Positions 1 through 14,367 of a stretch of 64,000 nt of DNA are shown here, piece after piece. Source of the stretch: Cycas panzhihuaensis (lineage: Eukaryota > Cycadophyta); NCBI GenBank assembly GCA_023213395.1, contig CM041465.1, forward strand, positions 243,357,741 to 243,421,740. Direction: 5' to 3'. How positions within the stretch are numbered: position 1 is the stretch's first letter; every line of letters starts with the position of its first letter. The notes below the pieces were generated by a model. It worked only from the letters and a program-made list of their open reading frames with translations. It searched no databases and was not told the DNA's origin. A program made the translations under genes and the position numbers.

Positions 1-2770
1 AATGGATATGGATAGGTCAACTCAGGTAGGCTCAGGTATACTTCTTCCTTTTCACTTGTACTATTTCTTTGGAAGGGTTGACAAAAGTGTTGCCTTGTTG
101 CATGACTGCTTGCTTTATTTATATGATCACTTTGCATTTGTTGCCTGTTCATGTTGTCTGTCATATTGTGAGCCTATGATGACCCAACGAGACCTACCTT
201 TCTGCAAGATAGGCATCCCCATCGTACTATACGACCCTCCGCGCTATCTCCACATCGCCTCGAGCTTCTTTTGGTTTGTATGACATGTTCATACCTCGAT
301 ATTAAGCTCCTAGCACCTTGTTTCTGGGACCTTTGGCCATTGATATTTTGCTTACCTTTGTCCATGTGCATTCTGGACTATCTCAGCCACCTAGATAGGA
401 GGGCCAGCCCCTCCCAAGCCTTTCACATCACCTCCCAAATCTCCTGGAACCTAGAATTCTGCCATTCCAGCTTTCTAGTCCCACACCACTGTAAACTTAG
501 TGGTACCATGAAGTTTATCATGATACTGCGAACTTTATCGCGGTGCAACTGTTGTCAGTTATTTTTAAAAAATTGCTATGGAAATTCTCATGTTTCCTGT
601 GGAATTGCCACGTGGCCTTGCATCCACCTCAGCCCTATTCGCACCCTATTCACTCACTTAGGGTTGGGATGGGTATAAGTATTAAAACCCTCATCATTTT
701 GAGGTCTTTTGGGATCATTATTTTCTCTCTTCAACATAACCATTCCTACTACAACTTTTGCTCTTCTTCTCTTTCTGCTACAGGTGTACTTGTAGGCCTG
801 TGTTTCCTACAATTCTAGGCCAAGATCTGCCTGCAACTACCTTCTTCCATGGTGGGAAGCCTCTCTCCAAGTTTTATCAAGTAATTTTGGTGTTGTTCTT
901 CTCCAACTCACCTAGCAAGTGTCTCCTCCAACTATCTATTGGGATTTCTCCTGTAAACCCTTGTAGGGATCCTCTTCTCCACTGGTAGCAGTGCTAGACC
1001 TACCCTATATCAGCCCAATAGGTCTTCCAAACCCCTTTCCTCCAGATTTATGGTAAGTTATCTCCATATTAGACCTATTTCTCGCCTTGTTTACCTATTT
1101 CCTTTAGGTTTGACCATAACAAAGCTTGTTCTTCAGTAAGTTTGGCTTGATGCTCCAGGGTTCTACTTTTCCTCTGCTAGTTTTCCTTAAGGGAGCAGAA
1201 GGAGAAGAGGCACAAGGTTGGGTGAAGAGAGCAAGGCAAGGTAGCCCCCTCTTTCAGTCCTTCTCTCTAAGGGCATCCCCTTCCCACCTTCTCTTCTCTT
1301 GCTCCATGCTCCTCTTGGGATAATTAGGAGTGTGTGAGCCCTAGGCTTGTGCTAGATTATTAGCATATGTAGCCCCTTGTTGCACTAATTCCAAGCCTAC
1401 ACACCTCTTGTTTGGACCCCTATAGTATCCCTTGTATTATTGGGTATCCCTTGATAACATCGGCAAGGGTTTGTGCACTGGATTACTGCCCATAGCAATT
1501 TCATATCTTGCATATTTCCCTAATGCTTTGTTACTCCTTTACTTACATCTCTTGGCTACCCTTATTTACCTTTATCCTTATCTTGTTGTACTAGAGAGTT
1601 GTGTGGAGAACCCAGTAGAGGGTTAGCCATCTTGAGGCTTCCCTTCACTCTATTTTGCTTGATGTATATGCTTGCTTGAGAGAGGATTTTAGAGCTTGTT
1701 GTAGTGATTATTTTTCCTAACACTTTAATATAAATATTATATATATACTTGCATATACATAGCTTATCTTTTGCAACCCCTTCTTGGAAGGGATAAGCCT
1801 AGGCATGTGTAGGTTGTTGTGTTTCTCTCGTAAAGGTATAAGACATCCAGATCCAGGTAAGATCTATCATTTTTTGTTCTTCGCTTTCACTTTCTTCCTT
1901 TCTACTTTCTTTTCACAAAGGGGAAGGTAAGGAAGCCCCGCCATCATTCATGTCAAGACTTGGTTACACATTTGTGGATTGATGCAAGGATGTATGTTGT
2001 ACGTGGGTGAGGTCTCCCATCGTCTGCTACATCTTTCGGGTACGTACATCCTCTCTTTAACTCTTATTTCCCTTTATTACTTTTGTTTAGGCTCTATGTA
2101 CTAGCTAAGTAGGTCATATAAAAATAAAAAGGGAAACACTATCTTTTATTTATACTTGCATACTTGCATATCATATACTCAACCCTCATAGGAAAAAGGA
2201 TGCTATAGGAAACTTACTATTCCCTTTCCTTTTTCCTGCAAAGCCTAGCTTACACTTTCGGTTAACTCCTTTTGATATTATTTACTTGCATGTGTGACAC
2301 CTATTCCCTCTTCCTTTTCCATTTACCTCTTGAATCATTAAAGGAAACTTTAGTTTAGTTGCCTCCTTCCCTTTCTCTCTCTCCTCCTCTTGGCCTTATT
2401 TACTTGGCCAAATAACCAAGAGGAACCCAGCTACATCGTAGGCTATCACCTATCTTATCCCTGTCTACTTCTCTCCATCATAGGGAAACCTTTGAGGACT
2501 CCTCTCTCTCTCTTTTGGCCATCCAAGGGTGGGAGGATCTTCCTCTTAAGTTTATCCAGGCTACCTTTTCTATTTTCCCTCTTTCTCTCCTAGATTGAGG
2601 GCCACTTCAAGGTAATTGGGTATCATCCGTAGGTCCCGAACTCGTGCTCTGGTGCACGGGGTGCCCTGCGTAATACTTTCTTTGCTTGTAGGTTTTTGCC
2701 CACACCTTCGATATTACCATCGACCACCATCATTCCTACCGAGCTTAACAACTATCCCGTAGACGCGCAT
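1..2770 (+). mobile_element. Tat-type gypsy LTR, copy A
   Basis: This is one of three copies of a roughly 2.7-kb repeat in the window. The others are at 54464-57162 (same strand) and 50322-53139 (opposite strand). Homology starts within about 40 bases of the window edge, so the true 5' end probably lies just outside. It ends near 2770 at a block reading CCCGTAGACGCG. All three copies end there, which is why I call it an LTR. A promoter-like block near 500-690 gives the + orientation. The remaining 2 kb is pyrimidine-rich and non-coding, so short open frames here are chance. Nothing after 2770 looks like a Tat internal region, so this is a solo or truncated LTR. Assignment to Tat rests on copy B lying next to an RNase H domain and near Tat pol. 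Confidence 0.7.
502..690 (+). promoter_or_regulatory. LTR promoter block, copy A
   Basis: In order: a GGTACCATGAAGTTTATC motif (502-519) with a partial second copy at 529-547, a palindromic G-box GCCACGTGGC (607-616), an imperfect telo-box inverted repeat (ACCCTAT 643-649 and TTAGGGT 658-664), and a TATA-like TATAAGTATTAAAA (674-687). The same order occurs in LTR copies B and C, which is the evidence that it is functional sequence. Transcription would start near 700, leaving about 2 kb of R plus U5. Confidence 0.55.
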
Positions 2771-5452
<2,682 letters not shown>

Positions 5453-6510
5453 CAACATGAGAGGCTTTACTTCTGGGAGTTATAACTTATTGTAGGAGAG
5501 AGAATTTTTTAAACTATCTTCTTTAGTGAAGAGAGGACTGTCTCATGGTAATAAAATAACATTTAATACTTACCTAGTTAGCTCGTTGACTACTGCATGG
5601 TAGCTTTAGGTGGCATTTTAGGAAGTTAGTTGTTTATTAAGTGAAGGACATTATTCATTTTATAAACAACTTGTTTCTCTCTAGATATATTGTATAAATA
5701 TGTATCTTTTAAGTTTATCTTGAAATGACCTATGTTTATATAATATTTCTTAAGTATGATGTGAATTGTATGAGTCTTTCTTCTAAGGAAGGCTTGTATT
5801 ATTCCATCTTCTACTCCCATAAACGTATTACCACTTTTTCTTTTTAGATAGTTTTAGGTTTATAAGAATAGAATTGGTAAATCTTTTCTATCTACTCCCT
5901 CATATTATTTGGTTTACATTTTTTACCTTCACTTTCCTTATATGTCCTCTTTTTAGGACCCCTTTTACTCTAAGATGAGTATAAACTAACGTGTACATAC
6001 TAAACAAAAATAAAAAAGAAAAAAATAAAATGGATAAAACACACACACACAAAAAAAAAGAACTTTTATTTAGTTTCATAGTTAGTCATAGTGGCAACAT
6101 GAGAGGCTTTACTTCTGGGAGTTATAACTTATTGTAGGAGAGAGAATTTTTCAAACTATCTTCTTTAGTGAAGAGAGGACTCAAAGAGAAGTCCAATGAT
6201 TAGTCACTCAAAGTAGTTCTAAGCAATGAGGAGAGTGCACTAGCCTGTAGAAAATCAATTATATGGAGAAACCTTAAAAAAATAATTAAAACTTATAAAA
6301 TATTAAATGAAATGTCAATATAATTTCTTCAAAGGACTACTAGGTTCAATACACCTATTATTACTACACAAATATGAAGGAATACTAATTAAATAGAGTA
6401 TACATACAAAAAACTAGCTAAATATTCAATAAAGATATGCAAAACTATTACTAAAACTCTATAAAGTGATGAAATAGCAATATGATTACTTGCCATGAGA
6501 TAAATTGTAT

Positions 6511-6522
6511 GCTCTGATACCA
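6511..6522 (-). promoter_or_regulatory. Primer binding site (tRNA-iMet type)
   Basis: On the minus strand it reads TGGTATCAGAGC, the usual plant copia primer site complementary to initiator tRNA-Met. It lies two bases inside the LTR end at 6525. Confidence 0.8.
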
Positions 6523-6524
6523 AA

Positions 6525-7195
6525 TGTTGGTGTGAGGAGAAGAGTAGGCCAAAGATCATATCGTGTATCCATAATTGAAGAGTACATATGCTTTTTGATT
6601 ATATAGCAGTGTTAAAAAACACCAGGGAGGCATTCCCTTTGAATTTATAGTTTAGGGACATTTAATACTTACATAGTTAGCTCGTTGACTACCACATGGT
6701 AGCTTTAGGCGGCATTTTAGGAAGTTAGTTGTTTATTAAGTGAAGGATGTTATTCATTTTATAAACAACTTGTTTCTCTCTAGATATATTGTATAAATAT
6801 GTATCTTTTAAGTTTATCTTGAAATGACCTATGTTTATATAATATTTCTTAAGTATGATGTGAATTGTATGAGTCTTTCTTCTAAGGAAGGCTTGTATTA
6901 TTCCATCTTCTACTCCCATAAACGTATTACCACTTTTTTTTTTTAGATAGTTTTAGGTTTATAAGAATAGAATTGGTAAATCTTTTCTATCTACTCCCTC
7001 ATATTATTTGGTTTACTTTTCTTACCTTCACTTTCCTTATATGTCCTCTTTTTAGGACCCCTTTTACTCTAAGATGAGTATAAACTAACGTGTACATACT
7101 AAACAAAAATGAAAAAGAAAAAAATAAAATGGATAAAACACACACACACAAAAAAAAAGAACTTTTATTTAGTTTCATAGTTAGTCATAGTGGCA
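6525..7195 (-). mobile_element. Copia-like 5' LTR (minus strand)
   Basis: Bounded by TG at 6525 and CA at 7195 as read on the + strand. On the minus strand the LTR end is followed after two bases by a primer site, which makes this a 5' LTR. Its partial twin is 5553-6096. No element-specific gene is visible on the internal side, and there is no clear polypurine tract beside the other copy, so the internal region is truncated. Confidence 0.6.
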
Positions 7196-7379
7196 AGTAT
7201 ATAAATATGTTCATTATACGTAACAACTAAATAAGAAGGAAAGTGATAGGGGGAATGAATTTAGAGTTAATATTTCATCCACACATCTATATAAATGATG
7301 CTCGAAACAATAATACATAAATAAGGTAAGAGATACATGGCTATCATAATATATAATTGTAATTATATGGCTTAAAATA

Positions 7380-9250
7380 CATCATCAAGGGCTACAAATG
7401 CCTCATAGCTTCTGTTACATCTCCTCTCAATAACAATATGCTCACTCCTATCATGGGTGATGGGATCCTCCATGTCCTCCACCTAGCTCCACCTTCTCAT
7501 CCTGACTTAGTGTGTATCCATGAGTAAACTCCCTCTTAGATGATAGTTGTCTACCCTACTACACCATGGTACTCTCTGATGGAGTCACCCTCCTACTTAC
7601 TTATACTAGGGTCATCCTCCTAAGATGACACCTCTCATCATCTTTTACATGTATCTTGGTCTCTTGGAGCCTTAGCTCCATCCTCATCTCCTAATATATG
7701 TCATGGGCTTATATAGAAAAACTGAAGTACTTAATCTAATCTTCCAGTAGAGCTCAGTCAATAGCATTCTAAACTAGACTATCTTTTGATGTAGATGCAT
7801 AGGAAAATATGAGATCCAATATCCTTTATATCTTTGACAGTGTTAGGCTCCTCTCACCTATCAATAGAAACTAGGTTAATCATGATCAGTCCCTTACCAA
7901 ATAAGATAATAGATAATCAAAAGGAAACTATAATTAATGATGCCCAAATTATAACAATTGACATATCTAGTGGTTGTGGTCCTCCTCCTCTTGGTTGGGC
8001 TCCTCTCCATGGCTTAACTACCATACACTCCACTATTTGTAATTTCATCTTTCTTGTTAGTTGTTAAGGAGGATCTCCTCCTGTATCTCTATCATCATCT
8101 CATATCATTTCCTAGACCTCTACTAAGAATAAGTCAATACTCCAAATGGATCCTCCTCCACTATTGCTCACTTCCTCTATCTCCTGAAGCACATCTCATC
8201 CTCCTCTCCCACCTTCTCCAGTGAGTGGATCTCCTCCCTCTCCTCTCCCTACTCCTCCTATTAGTTATTGAGGTGCCTCTCCTCTCCCTCCTCCTCTTAT
8301 TAGTTGTTGAGGTGCCTCTCCTCTTCCTCCTCATCCACTTGGCTACTGGCCTACCTCTCCTCATCATTTGCCTCTTCCTCTACCACTTCCTCTACTTCCT
8401 GTTATATCTAGAGGCCTCTCTATTATTTCCCTCTCTATTACATCAGTCTCATCATCACACCATACTAGTAGATCCTTATATGGGTCCACTATAACTACCT
8501 CTTAGCCATAATCATTGCCTTGTTATGAATCTAGGATCTCATATGGCATCTATTTATTCTTAGATCCATAATGGTTAACTCACTTGGTTCTCCTCATAGT
8601 CTCATTAATGGAATATGGTCATATATCTAATACATGAGATAAGAACTATAAGAAAAACCCCCATGCCTCTATCTCCTAATCCTCGATAACTAGAGATTCA
8701 TGCTATCTAAAATATATCATCCCTAATTAATCCTTATCCTTTCCTCATAAGCTCTAATCATCCCTACCCATTGAGCTAGGACCCCCATGAAATTTTGAGT
8801 CCTCAAAATCTAGAAAATAATGATCAAGTAAATAACCTTCTATAGAATTGGAATCCCTTTCACTATCCTCATTACCTTAATAAAAACTTCGTGCGCCCCA
8901 AACTAGCCTAAAAATCCTATGAGATATTGGTTGCATGCCTCCTGTGACTCATCATTAATCACCCTTCTTAATCTAACCTCTTGCCCATGCCAGTTAACTC
9001 TTAATATCCTTCTAATATCTTTGGGAGTGATCTAGATATCTCATATCTCTCTAACCCGAAATACATTATTTTGAGGGATCTAACAACTAATGAAATCATG
9101 TAAGATCTCATACTCCATAACCAGCTGCATCGATCCACTCACTTAAGACAATCTGCATCTCTATTAAATATACTAGTCAGCCTTTGTCAGGTCACTTACT
9201 AGATCTATGATGGCTAGTCCTTCATTATCTTTTATCTTTATCCTCTCCAG
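7380..9250 (-). pseudogene. Degraded plant-mobile-domain-like ORF, copy 2
   Basis: No long open frame survives. Conceptual translation of the minus strand across the stops matches the + strand frame at 57998-58990 in order. ITPKDIRRILRV (near 9035-8995) matches VTPGDIRRILGV. A downstream KGIPILQKVIYL-like stretch matches GIPHVKKLITLY, and GGFSYSS matches GGLSYST. The match passes through many stop codons, so this copy is dead. After the domain come acidic, Glu/Arg-rich residues with a 39-base tandem repeat, and the better copy also has short repeats after its domain. The HLP-x-TP-x-D-ILR pattern resembles the plant mobile domain (PMD) family, which is carried by several plant mobile elements. 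That family call is tentative, but the homology between the two copies is clear. Confidence 0.5.
8238..8334. repeat. 39-bp tandem repeat in PMD-like pseudogene
   Basis: Two near-identical 39-base units (8238-8276 and 8277-8315) plus a partial third. Each is pyrimidine-rich and ends in TTGAGGTGC. On the minus strand they encode repeated Glu/Arg-rich residues downstream of the PMD-like domain. Confidence 0.85.
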
Positions 9251-9259
9251 TCCTTTAGT

Positions 9260-12200
9260 CTCATTTTCATTAATTTTTTTAATTTTTCTCCATATCATAT
9301 TAAAAAATATGATTTTATAGCCAAACAAAAATGTGATTTCTCAATGAAAAATACGATTAGACCACAAAAAATGTGATTTCATAGATAAAAATACAATCTT
9401 TTAAATTATCCCAATTTGTAAAAAATTACTTGTTTGTATTTAAAATCATATTTTTAGTCATCTTATCACATTTTCCCCCTTATCTTATCACATTTTTCAC
9501 CTTAAAAATTCACCAAAAAAGTATTTTACCAATAAAACACTTACTAGATATCTAACCCCTTGATGCATGGCTTTGAATTTGATCTCTTAGAGTTGACCTC
9601 ATATCTAATTGACCTCTATATCACCTCCTATATTTAGATAATGGTTCTTAGGACCTTCATTTTTTAACTCCCATTTGTAAAAATGAAATGAAAAATCTAT
9701 CATTTTCTTATAAATAGGGGTCTCCCCTTTACTTTTTGGTAATTTGTTTTTCTTGGATCTATTTGATTGTCTCAGGTTAACATGACCCAATTATGGTCAT
9801 CCTTTCATAATAGACTTCTTCAATCCAGAATTTTGACATTTTGTTCCATCAATAAAGGATCTTTTTACGTCCTTAAAAGTAAATCTTTTTTATGATGATT
9901 ATTTTAGTTTCAAATACAACAACTACCACTTGTTTTGCTACTATTTATAACTCTTTTTCAATCATCAATATCTCTAAAAATTTACCTATTAAAACATTAA
10001 AACTATGATAGAGATTACGCTCTAAAACTTGATTTTCAATAAGCCTAAACTATGATAATTAGGCGTAGAAGTTTTAATTGCTAATGAGTTTAAACTATGG
10101 TAATTTCTTTAAGATTTAAACAATCATCAATTGTTAATGAGTTCATAGATTGTGATAGCCTATCCCTCATGCTCTGGCATGGGATCTTACCTCTAAAGCA
10201 TGGTTAATAAAGTAAAACTATGACAACTATGTTTGTAATTCCTATCCAATTTATAGACATCCTTGTTAGTACTATTAATCATGTGTGTTTCTAAGCCCCA
10301 TCTAGTTTATGGGTATTCTTGGCAGTACCATTGATTGAGTAAGTTTTAAGCCCCCTCTTGTTTGTGGTCATCCTTATGGTAATTCATTTAAAAGTCCCAT
10401 TTACTCAATGTGTATCTTGGTCATACTTTTGACTTAGCCTTGTAGCTAGGTTAAGATCTACCCTTAAAATTAGATTTTATTTAGATTCGATAATTTTTTA
10501 GATGAGTTAAGATTTCTTCTTTATCTTCTTCATCATCTATATAGCCATCATTTAACATTCTTTCATAATTTTTATAGGCATTTATCCTTGGTTTTACATT
10601 ACCACCTCTTATGATCTTGCTTCCTTATTTAGGTAAAGCTTTAGGTGTCAAGGAGGTAAATGTTTTACCAAAATCTAACCCTTTACCAGTCTTTATGAAT
10701 CTTGATTGATGGTTTTATTTATTTACACATGTATTTGCTTATTAGGTGAGATTGTATTTGGTTATTTGGAATATCTTGCTTTGTTTCTAGTTGAATTTGG
10801 TGTGATTTTGGTGAAATGGGATATAAATGTTGATGATGATATATGTATGATTATATCTTCCATGTGCTAATGAAGGAAACTATAGCAACAAATCTTTCCT
10901 TATTTCCATTATAGACCATTATTTCCTTGTGTTTCACCCCTTTTTAAGTATTTTCCTCTTGATTTTTACACTTTGATTATTATCTTTTAATATTTTTAGA
11001 CCTTGTTATTCATTCAACACCTCTTTAGGGCTATTTTTATCTTTAATAGAGTCATATTTTGGCAATGATTTAGATTTTTTAATGATTTTACTCATATTTT
11101 ATATTTTCTATTTCCTCGTATTTTTGGTATTGCCAAAAATGTCATTTTATTTATAAAATATAATCGATCACATTTTATGAATAAAATCACATTTTTTATC
11201 CTTTATAAACTATGATCAATTACAATTTATGAAGGAAATTACATTTTCTAATATGCCCAATGTAAATTTTTCTTGGTCAAGCATGTTATTTTTCTTATGA
11301 CTTCATTCATCACCACCTAAATTTTGTGTTGTTACCTTCTCCCTCACTTAGAAACCCTCAAAATGGGTAGATTAGTAGAGAATTAGATTTTTTATCAAGG
11401 AAGAAGTGGAAAAAGGAGAGAGAATCAAGAGAGAAAGAGACTTGGAGGCTTAGAAACTATTGCTTAAACCATATTTTTTGAGATTTGCTAAAATGTTTAA
11501 CTTGTACAAAGTCTTTATCTAAGCTCCAAATCTCCTATTAAAGGCCTAGTAATGTTGTCTATCACTCTTTTGCTTATATTTTGATGGATTGATTATCATG
11601 TTCTTCCTTCTTTTTATTCTATCTTCTCAATCTTAGTGCTTATTCTTATTGTGTTTCTTGGTTTTCCTTAGAACAAACTTAGCTAAAAGGTCAGCCCATT
11701 ATGCAATTTTTAAGGGTTAGCTATAATGAAGAGAGATCTTTTTCTTAATCATCATTTATATAGCTTCTCCCTCCCATTCTCCATAGCAATCAAGCTTTCG
11801 AAGAGATTTTGTCTCATCCTTTAGGTTTTGCTTATGCTTTTATTGTTTAATCTTTATAATTTCTCCTTTTACTACATATTTTAAAAGGAAAATGAGTAAA
11901 ATATTAGAGAGAAAAGGATGATTGCTATCTTGAGGTACAACCATGATAGCTTTTATTGAGAAATTTTGTGATTATTTATTATGGTTTTTGTGATTCCCCT
12001 TTTTGCTTTCTTCTTGCAAAAGAATACAAAAAGAAAAAAGGAAATAATATGCTTTACATGTACTTCTTATTAGTCTTATTATAAGAGATGGAATGAATAT
12101 GGCTACAAGTTTCTTAAATGAATATTAAGTCACTCCATACTTTTATGTTTAAGCTCTTAAGGCATCATATAAGTGAATTTGAGCTTATGTATTGATTTTA

Positions 12201-12711
12201 TATTTTTCATATTACCTTCTATGGTTTATTTTCTTAGTTTGAAATTATTTCATAGTTTAAAAAAATATTATAACTTCATCAAGATCATGCATACAAGAAT
12301 AAGGATTTATAAGAATCTTCCAATGGAATCAACCTTTACTATGTGGGTATGTATATAAGTTTCTTTCATAAAGTTTATCTTTATATCTCTTATATTTAGG
12401 ATTAGAACTTGTTAAAAAGTTTTATATAAAAAATTCTTTTGATCTCTTTGTTTCTTTCATTTAGGCAAGTTTCCTTAGTTTCATTTTATTTAAAAAGTTA
12501 TATTTTCCTTTAATTTAGAAAAAAAAAAAGAAAGCAAAAAAAGAGGTATGATTTCTCTTAGTTTTATTTCTTTTCTTTTATACAAATTAGTCGTATAAAT
12601 GTATTATTATGTGATTATGACTACCTTTCTTTTTCTTCAATAAACTCAAAAGGTTAAAAGAGATAAAGGGAAGATACAAACAAAAACCTTGTTAGTACAA
12701 CTCTAGAACTC
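9260..12711. other. AT-rich spacer, no gene seen
   Basis: AT-rich DNA with no retroelement domain that I can recognise. ATGTGATTT-like motifs recur at about 9300-9400, and their complement (AAATCACAT) recurs at about 11170-11200. This hints at inverted remnants of one repeat, but I could not trace a longer match. A short degenerate tandem repeat lies at 10236-10382. Confidence 0.5.
10236..10382. repeat. Degenerate 56-bp tandem repeat
   Basis: Three units starting near 10236, 10292 and 10347 share a TAAGCCCC-x-TTTATGG-like opening and a TTGGTAGTACTATTGAT-like middle. The third unit is incomplete. Confidence 0.5.
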
Positions 12712-12716
12712 AAATC
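12712..12716. repeat. Target site duplication of copia-1 (left)
   Basis: AAATC, repeated exactly at 24393-24397 on the far side of the element. Five bases is the normal length for a copia insertion. Confidence 0.85.
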
Positions 12717-13406
12717 TATTAGATAATATGATAACAATATTATGGAGGCAAAAATTTTAACAGGTTGATAGTGCAGTTCCCCCCTCCCCCCTCCCACCGC
12801 CACCCCAAACTTTTGTAGGGAGATCTAAGGGGATTAGGAGCCCCCCTTGGCTAGGGGGAGCTTACCCCCCCACCCTCCCCCTTTCTCACCTCCATAGAGA
12901 AGGGGTTTGGGGATGATAGCCCCTCGACCAAAAAAGCTAGCAATGTAAAACATACTAAATTATAAAGAGAATCATGGTCATTCATTCAAAATACCCTAGA
13001 TTCAATGGGTGAGATTTATACCTTGTATGACTCTCTCATATAGCCTAATTTAGGGTGTTTTTTCATTATGATGATTGTATTTGATATATTCGATATACTG
13101 TATTGAGAAGAGACAGTTGATTATTATTATTGTGAGTATTCTTCTATAGATTATGTATATTTCTCTATTCTTAGATAATAAAGATTGATTCCTTGCCTGT
13201 GTGGATGTTTCCCTAACACATTTCTTGGGTTTTACTATATTATATTTACTGTATATGTGATGCTTTGGCTTTATAATTTATTTATGCTATCATATGTAGT
13301 TTAATAACTTGTATGTTAAATTTTAGTTTCAATTCTTATAACTAACTATAAAATAGTTTAGATTTTGGTGGCGATTTCTAGTTATTAGGACCTAATTTTA
13401 TCAACA
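12717..13406 (+). repeat. Copia-1 5' LTR
   Basis: Matches 23732-24392. It starts TATTAGATAAT (the right copy has TGTTAGATAAT, so the first G has become A) and ends TCAACA. A C-rich tract at about 12776-12900 is longer than in the right LTR. Length is 690 bases against 661. Confidence 0.92.
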
Positions 13407-13408
13407 AG

Positions 13409-13421
13409 TGGTATTAAAGCC
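13409..13421 (+). promoter_or_regulatory. Copia-1 primer binding site
   Basis: TGGTATTAAAGCC, two bases after the LTR end, is a diverged form of TGGTATCAGAGCC, the site for initiator tRNA-Met. Confidence 0.85.
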
Positions 13422-13526
13422 ACTTTTATTTTTGTAGTGAGTTTATGAAGGTTTTGGTGTTAGTTTTTTCTACTCTAAATGGAAAAATTGATTAATATAA
13501 AGTTTAAGGTAGAGAAATTCTATGGC

Positions 13527-13543
13527 AAGAACAACTTTAAGTT
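13527..13543. repeat. Target site duplication of LINE-1 (left)
   Basis: AAGAACAACTTTAAGTT, identical to 19901-19917. A 17-bp duplication is typical of target-primed LINE insertion. The bases come from the copia-1 gag codons for KNNFK. Confidence 0.97.
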
Positions 13544-13768
13544 TTTTTTGATAAGGTAAAATTAAATTGAAGGGGTTTTGACTAGGTCCCCAAACCTTTT
13601 ACATCACCTCGTATAGTACAAATCAGTTTGACCATGACAAGCCCATGGTCTAGCCCATAATAAGAGAGAGACCTCTCAAGCTACTCTATCTGTCTCTCCA
13701 GAGTAAGCATCTTTCCTTATCAGTCTCGAGAACTCTCACGGAATTCCTCCATCCAAACCATAGCTCGC

Positions 13769-14280
13769 CTATTTGCCACCTTGATTCGCCAACCAATCAC
13801 GCGCATTCCCTTTCACCTGTAAATGTGTTGAATCAACTCCTTGTTTCTCTCCAATTCCTCTTGCACATCTCTGACCATATCTACATTGTACCATCCTGGA
13901 TCCGCTTCCCCCCTTAAACAACTTATCACATACAATGAGTCCCCTTCTATGACTACCTTCTGGGGTCCTTCCTCGCCTAAAAGAGCTATCGCCTTCTACA
14001 TAGCCCACATCGCTGCTCTTTGATTCATTTGAATCCCAAGATAATCCGCAAAAGCCCATCTAAGCTTCCCCAGGTGGTCCCTGCAGAGGCCTCCCCCCCC
14101 TGCCTCACCAGGGTTGCCTTTAGCTGCACCATCAAAGTTTAATTTGACCCAAGAGAGGTCCGGGGGAGACCACTTTATTTCCGGCCTCCTCGTTCTGCCC
14201 CGAATCGGAGGACCCACCCCCCAATTCTCCAGAATACCTCCTTCCTCCTTTGCCAAGTTATCCTCCTTGGGGGGAGGCAA
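13769..14280 (-). pseudogene. LINE-1 ORF2 RNase H domain
   Basis: Translation on the minus strand gives WVKLNFDGAAKGNPGEAG, the first catalytic-Asp motif of type I RNase H, followed by GGGLCRDHLGK. The frame then shifts near 14050, and the rest (ending GNARDWLANQGGK) is read in the next frame. The HxxR-x-N-x-xADxLA ending of the family survives only as GNARDWLA. Many plant L1-type LINEs carry a C-terminal RNase H that removes template RNA during cDNA synthesis. The ORF2 stop lies just after, at 13769. Confidence 0.85.
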
Positions 14281-14367
14281 CGACTCAGTGATGCCCTTCC
14301 TGATTTCCTCTGCCAGGGCCGCCCTATCTTTTTCTTTTCCTTCAAAAATTCTTCTGTGACGTTCTTT

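Larger units (their letters stand above)
5453..7196 (-). repeat. Tandem array of LTR plus internal leader
   Basis: Two head-to-tail copies of one unit: 5453-6094 (642 bases) and 6095-7196 (1102 bases). The first roughly 88 bases of each unit match (GAGGCTTTACTTCTGGGAG and following), and 5553-6096 matches 6659-7195 almost base for base. Copy 2 holds about 476 extra bases (6183-6658) that include a minus-strand tRNA-Met primer site and the end of an LTR. In copy 1 these are replaced by about 12-20 unrelated bases. This pattern is expected from unequal recombination between LTRs followed by a deletion in one copy. The 64-codon minus-strand frames at 5626-5820 and 6725-6919 are the same LTR sequence seen twice and are not genes. 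Confidence 0.85.

Noticed and set aside
655-665. Telomere-like TTAGGG near LTR A as an interstitial telomere
   Set aside because: It is a single unit within a conserved promoter block and not a tandem array. A telo-box fits better.
5626-6919. Two near-identical 64-codon minus-strand frames (5626-5820, 6725-6919)
   Set aside because: They are the same stretch of a duplicated LTR. The match reflects DNA duplication, not protein conservation.
8225-8494. Leu-rich 89-codon + frame that looks like a membrane protein
   Set aside because: It is antisense to the Glu/Arg-rich repeat of the PMD-like relic. CTC/CTT repeats read as Leu.
9260-11300. Possible inverted repeat of ATGTGATTT and AAATCACAT motifs, perhaps a DNA transposon
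   Set aside because: Only short motifs recur in AT-rich DNA. I found no extended complementary arms, terminal repeats or transposase.
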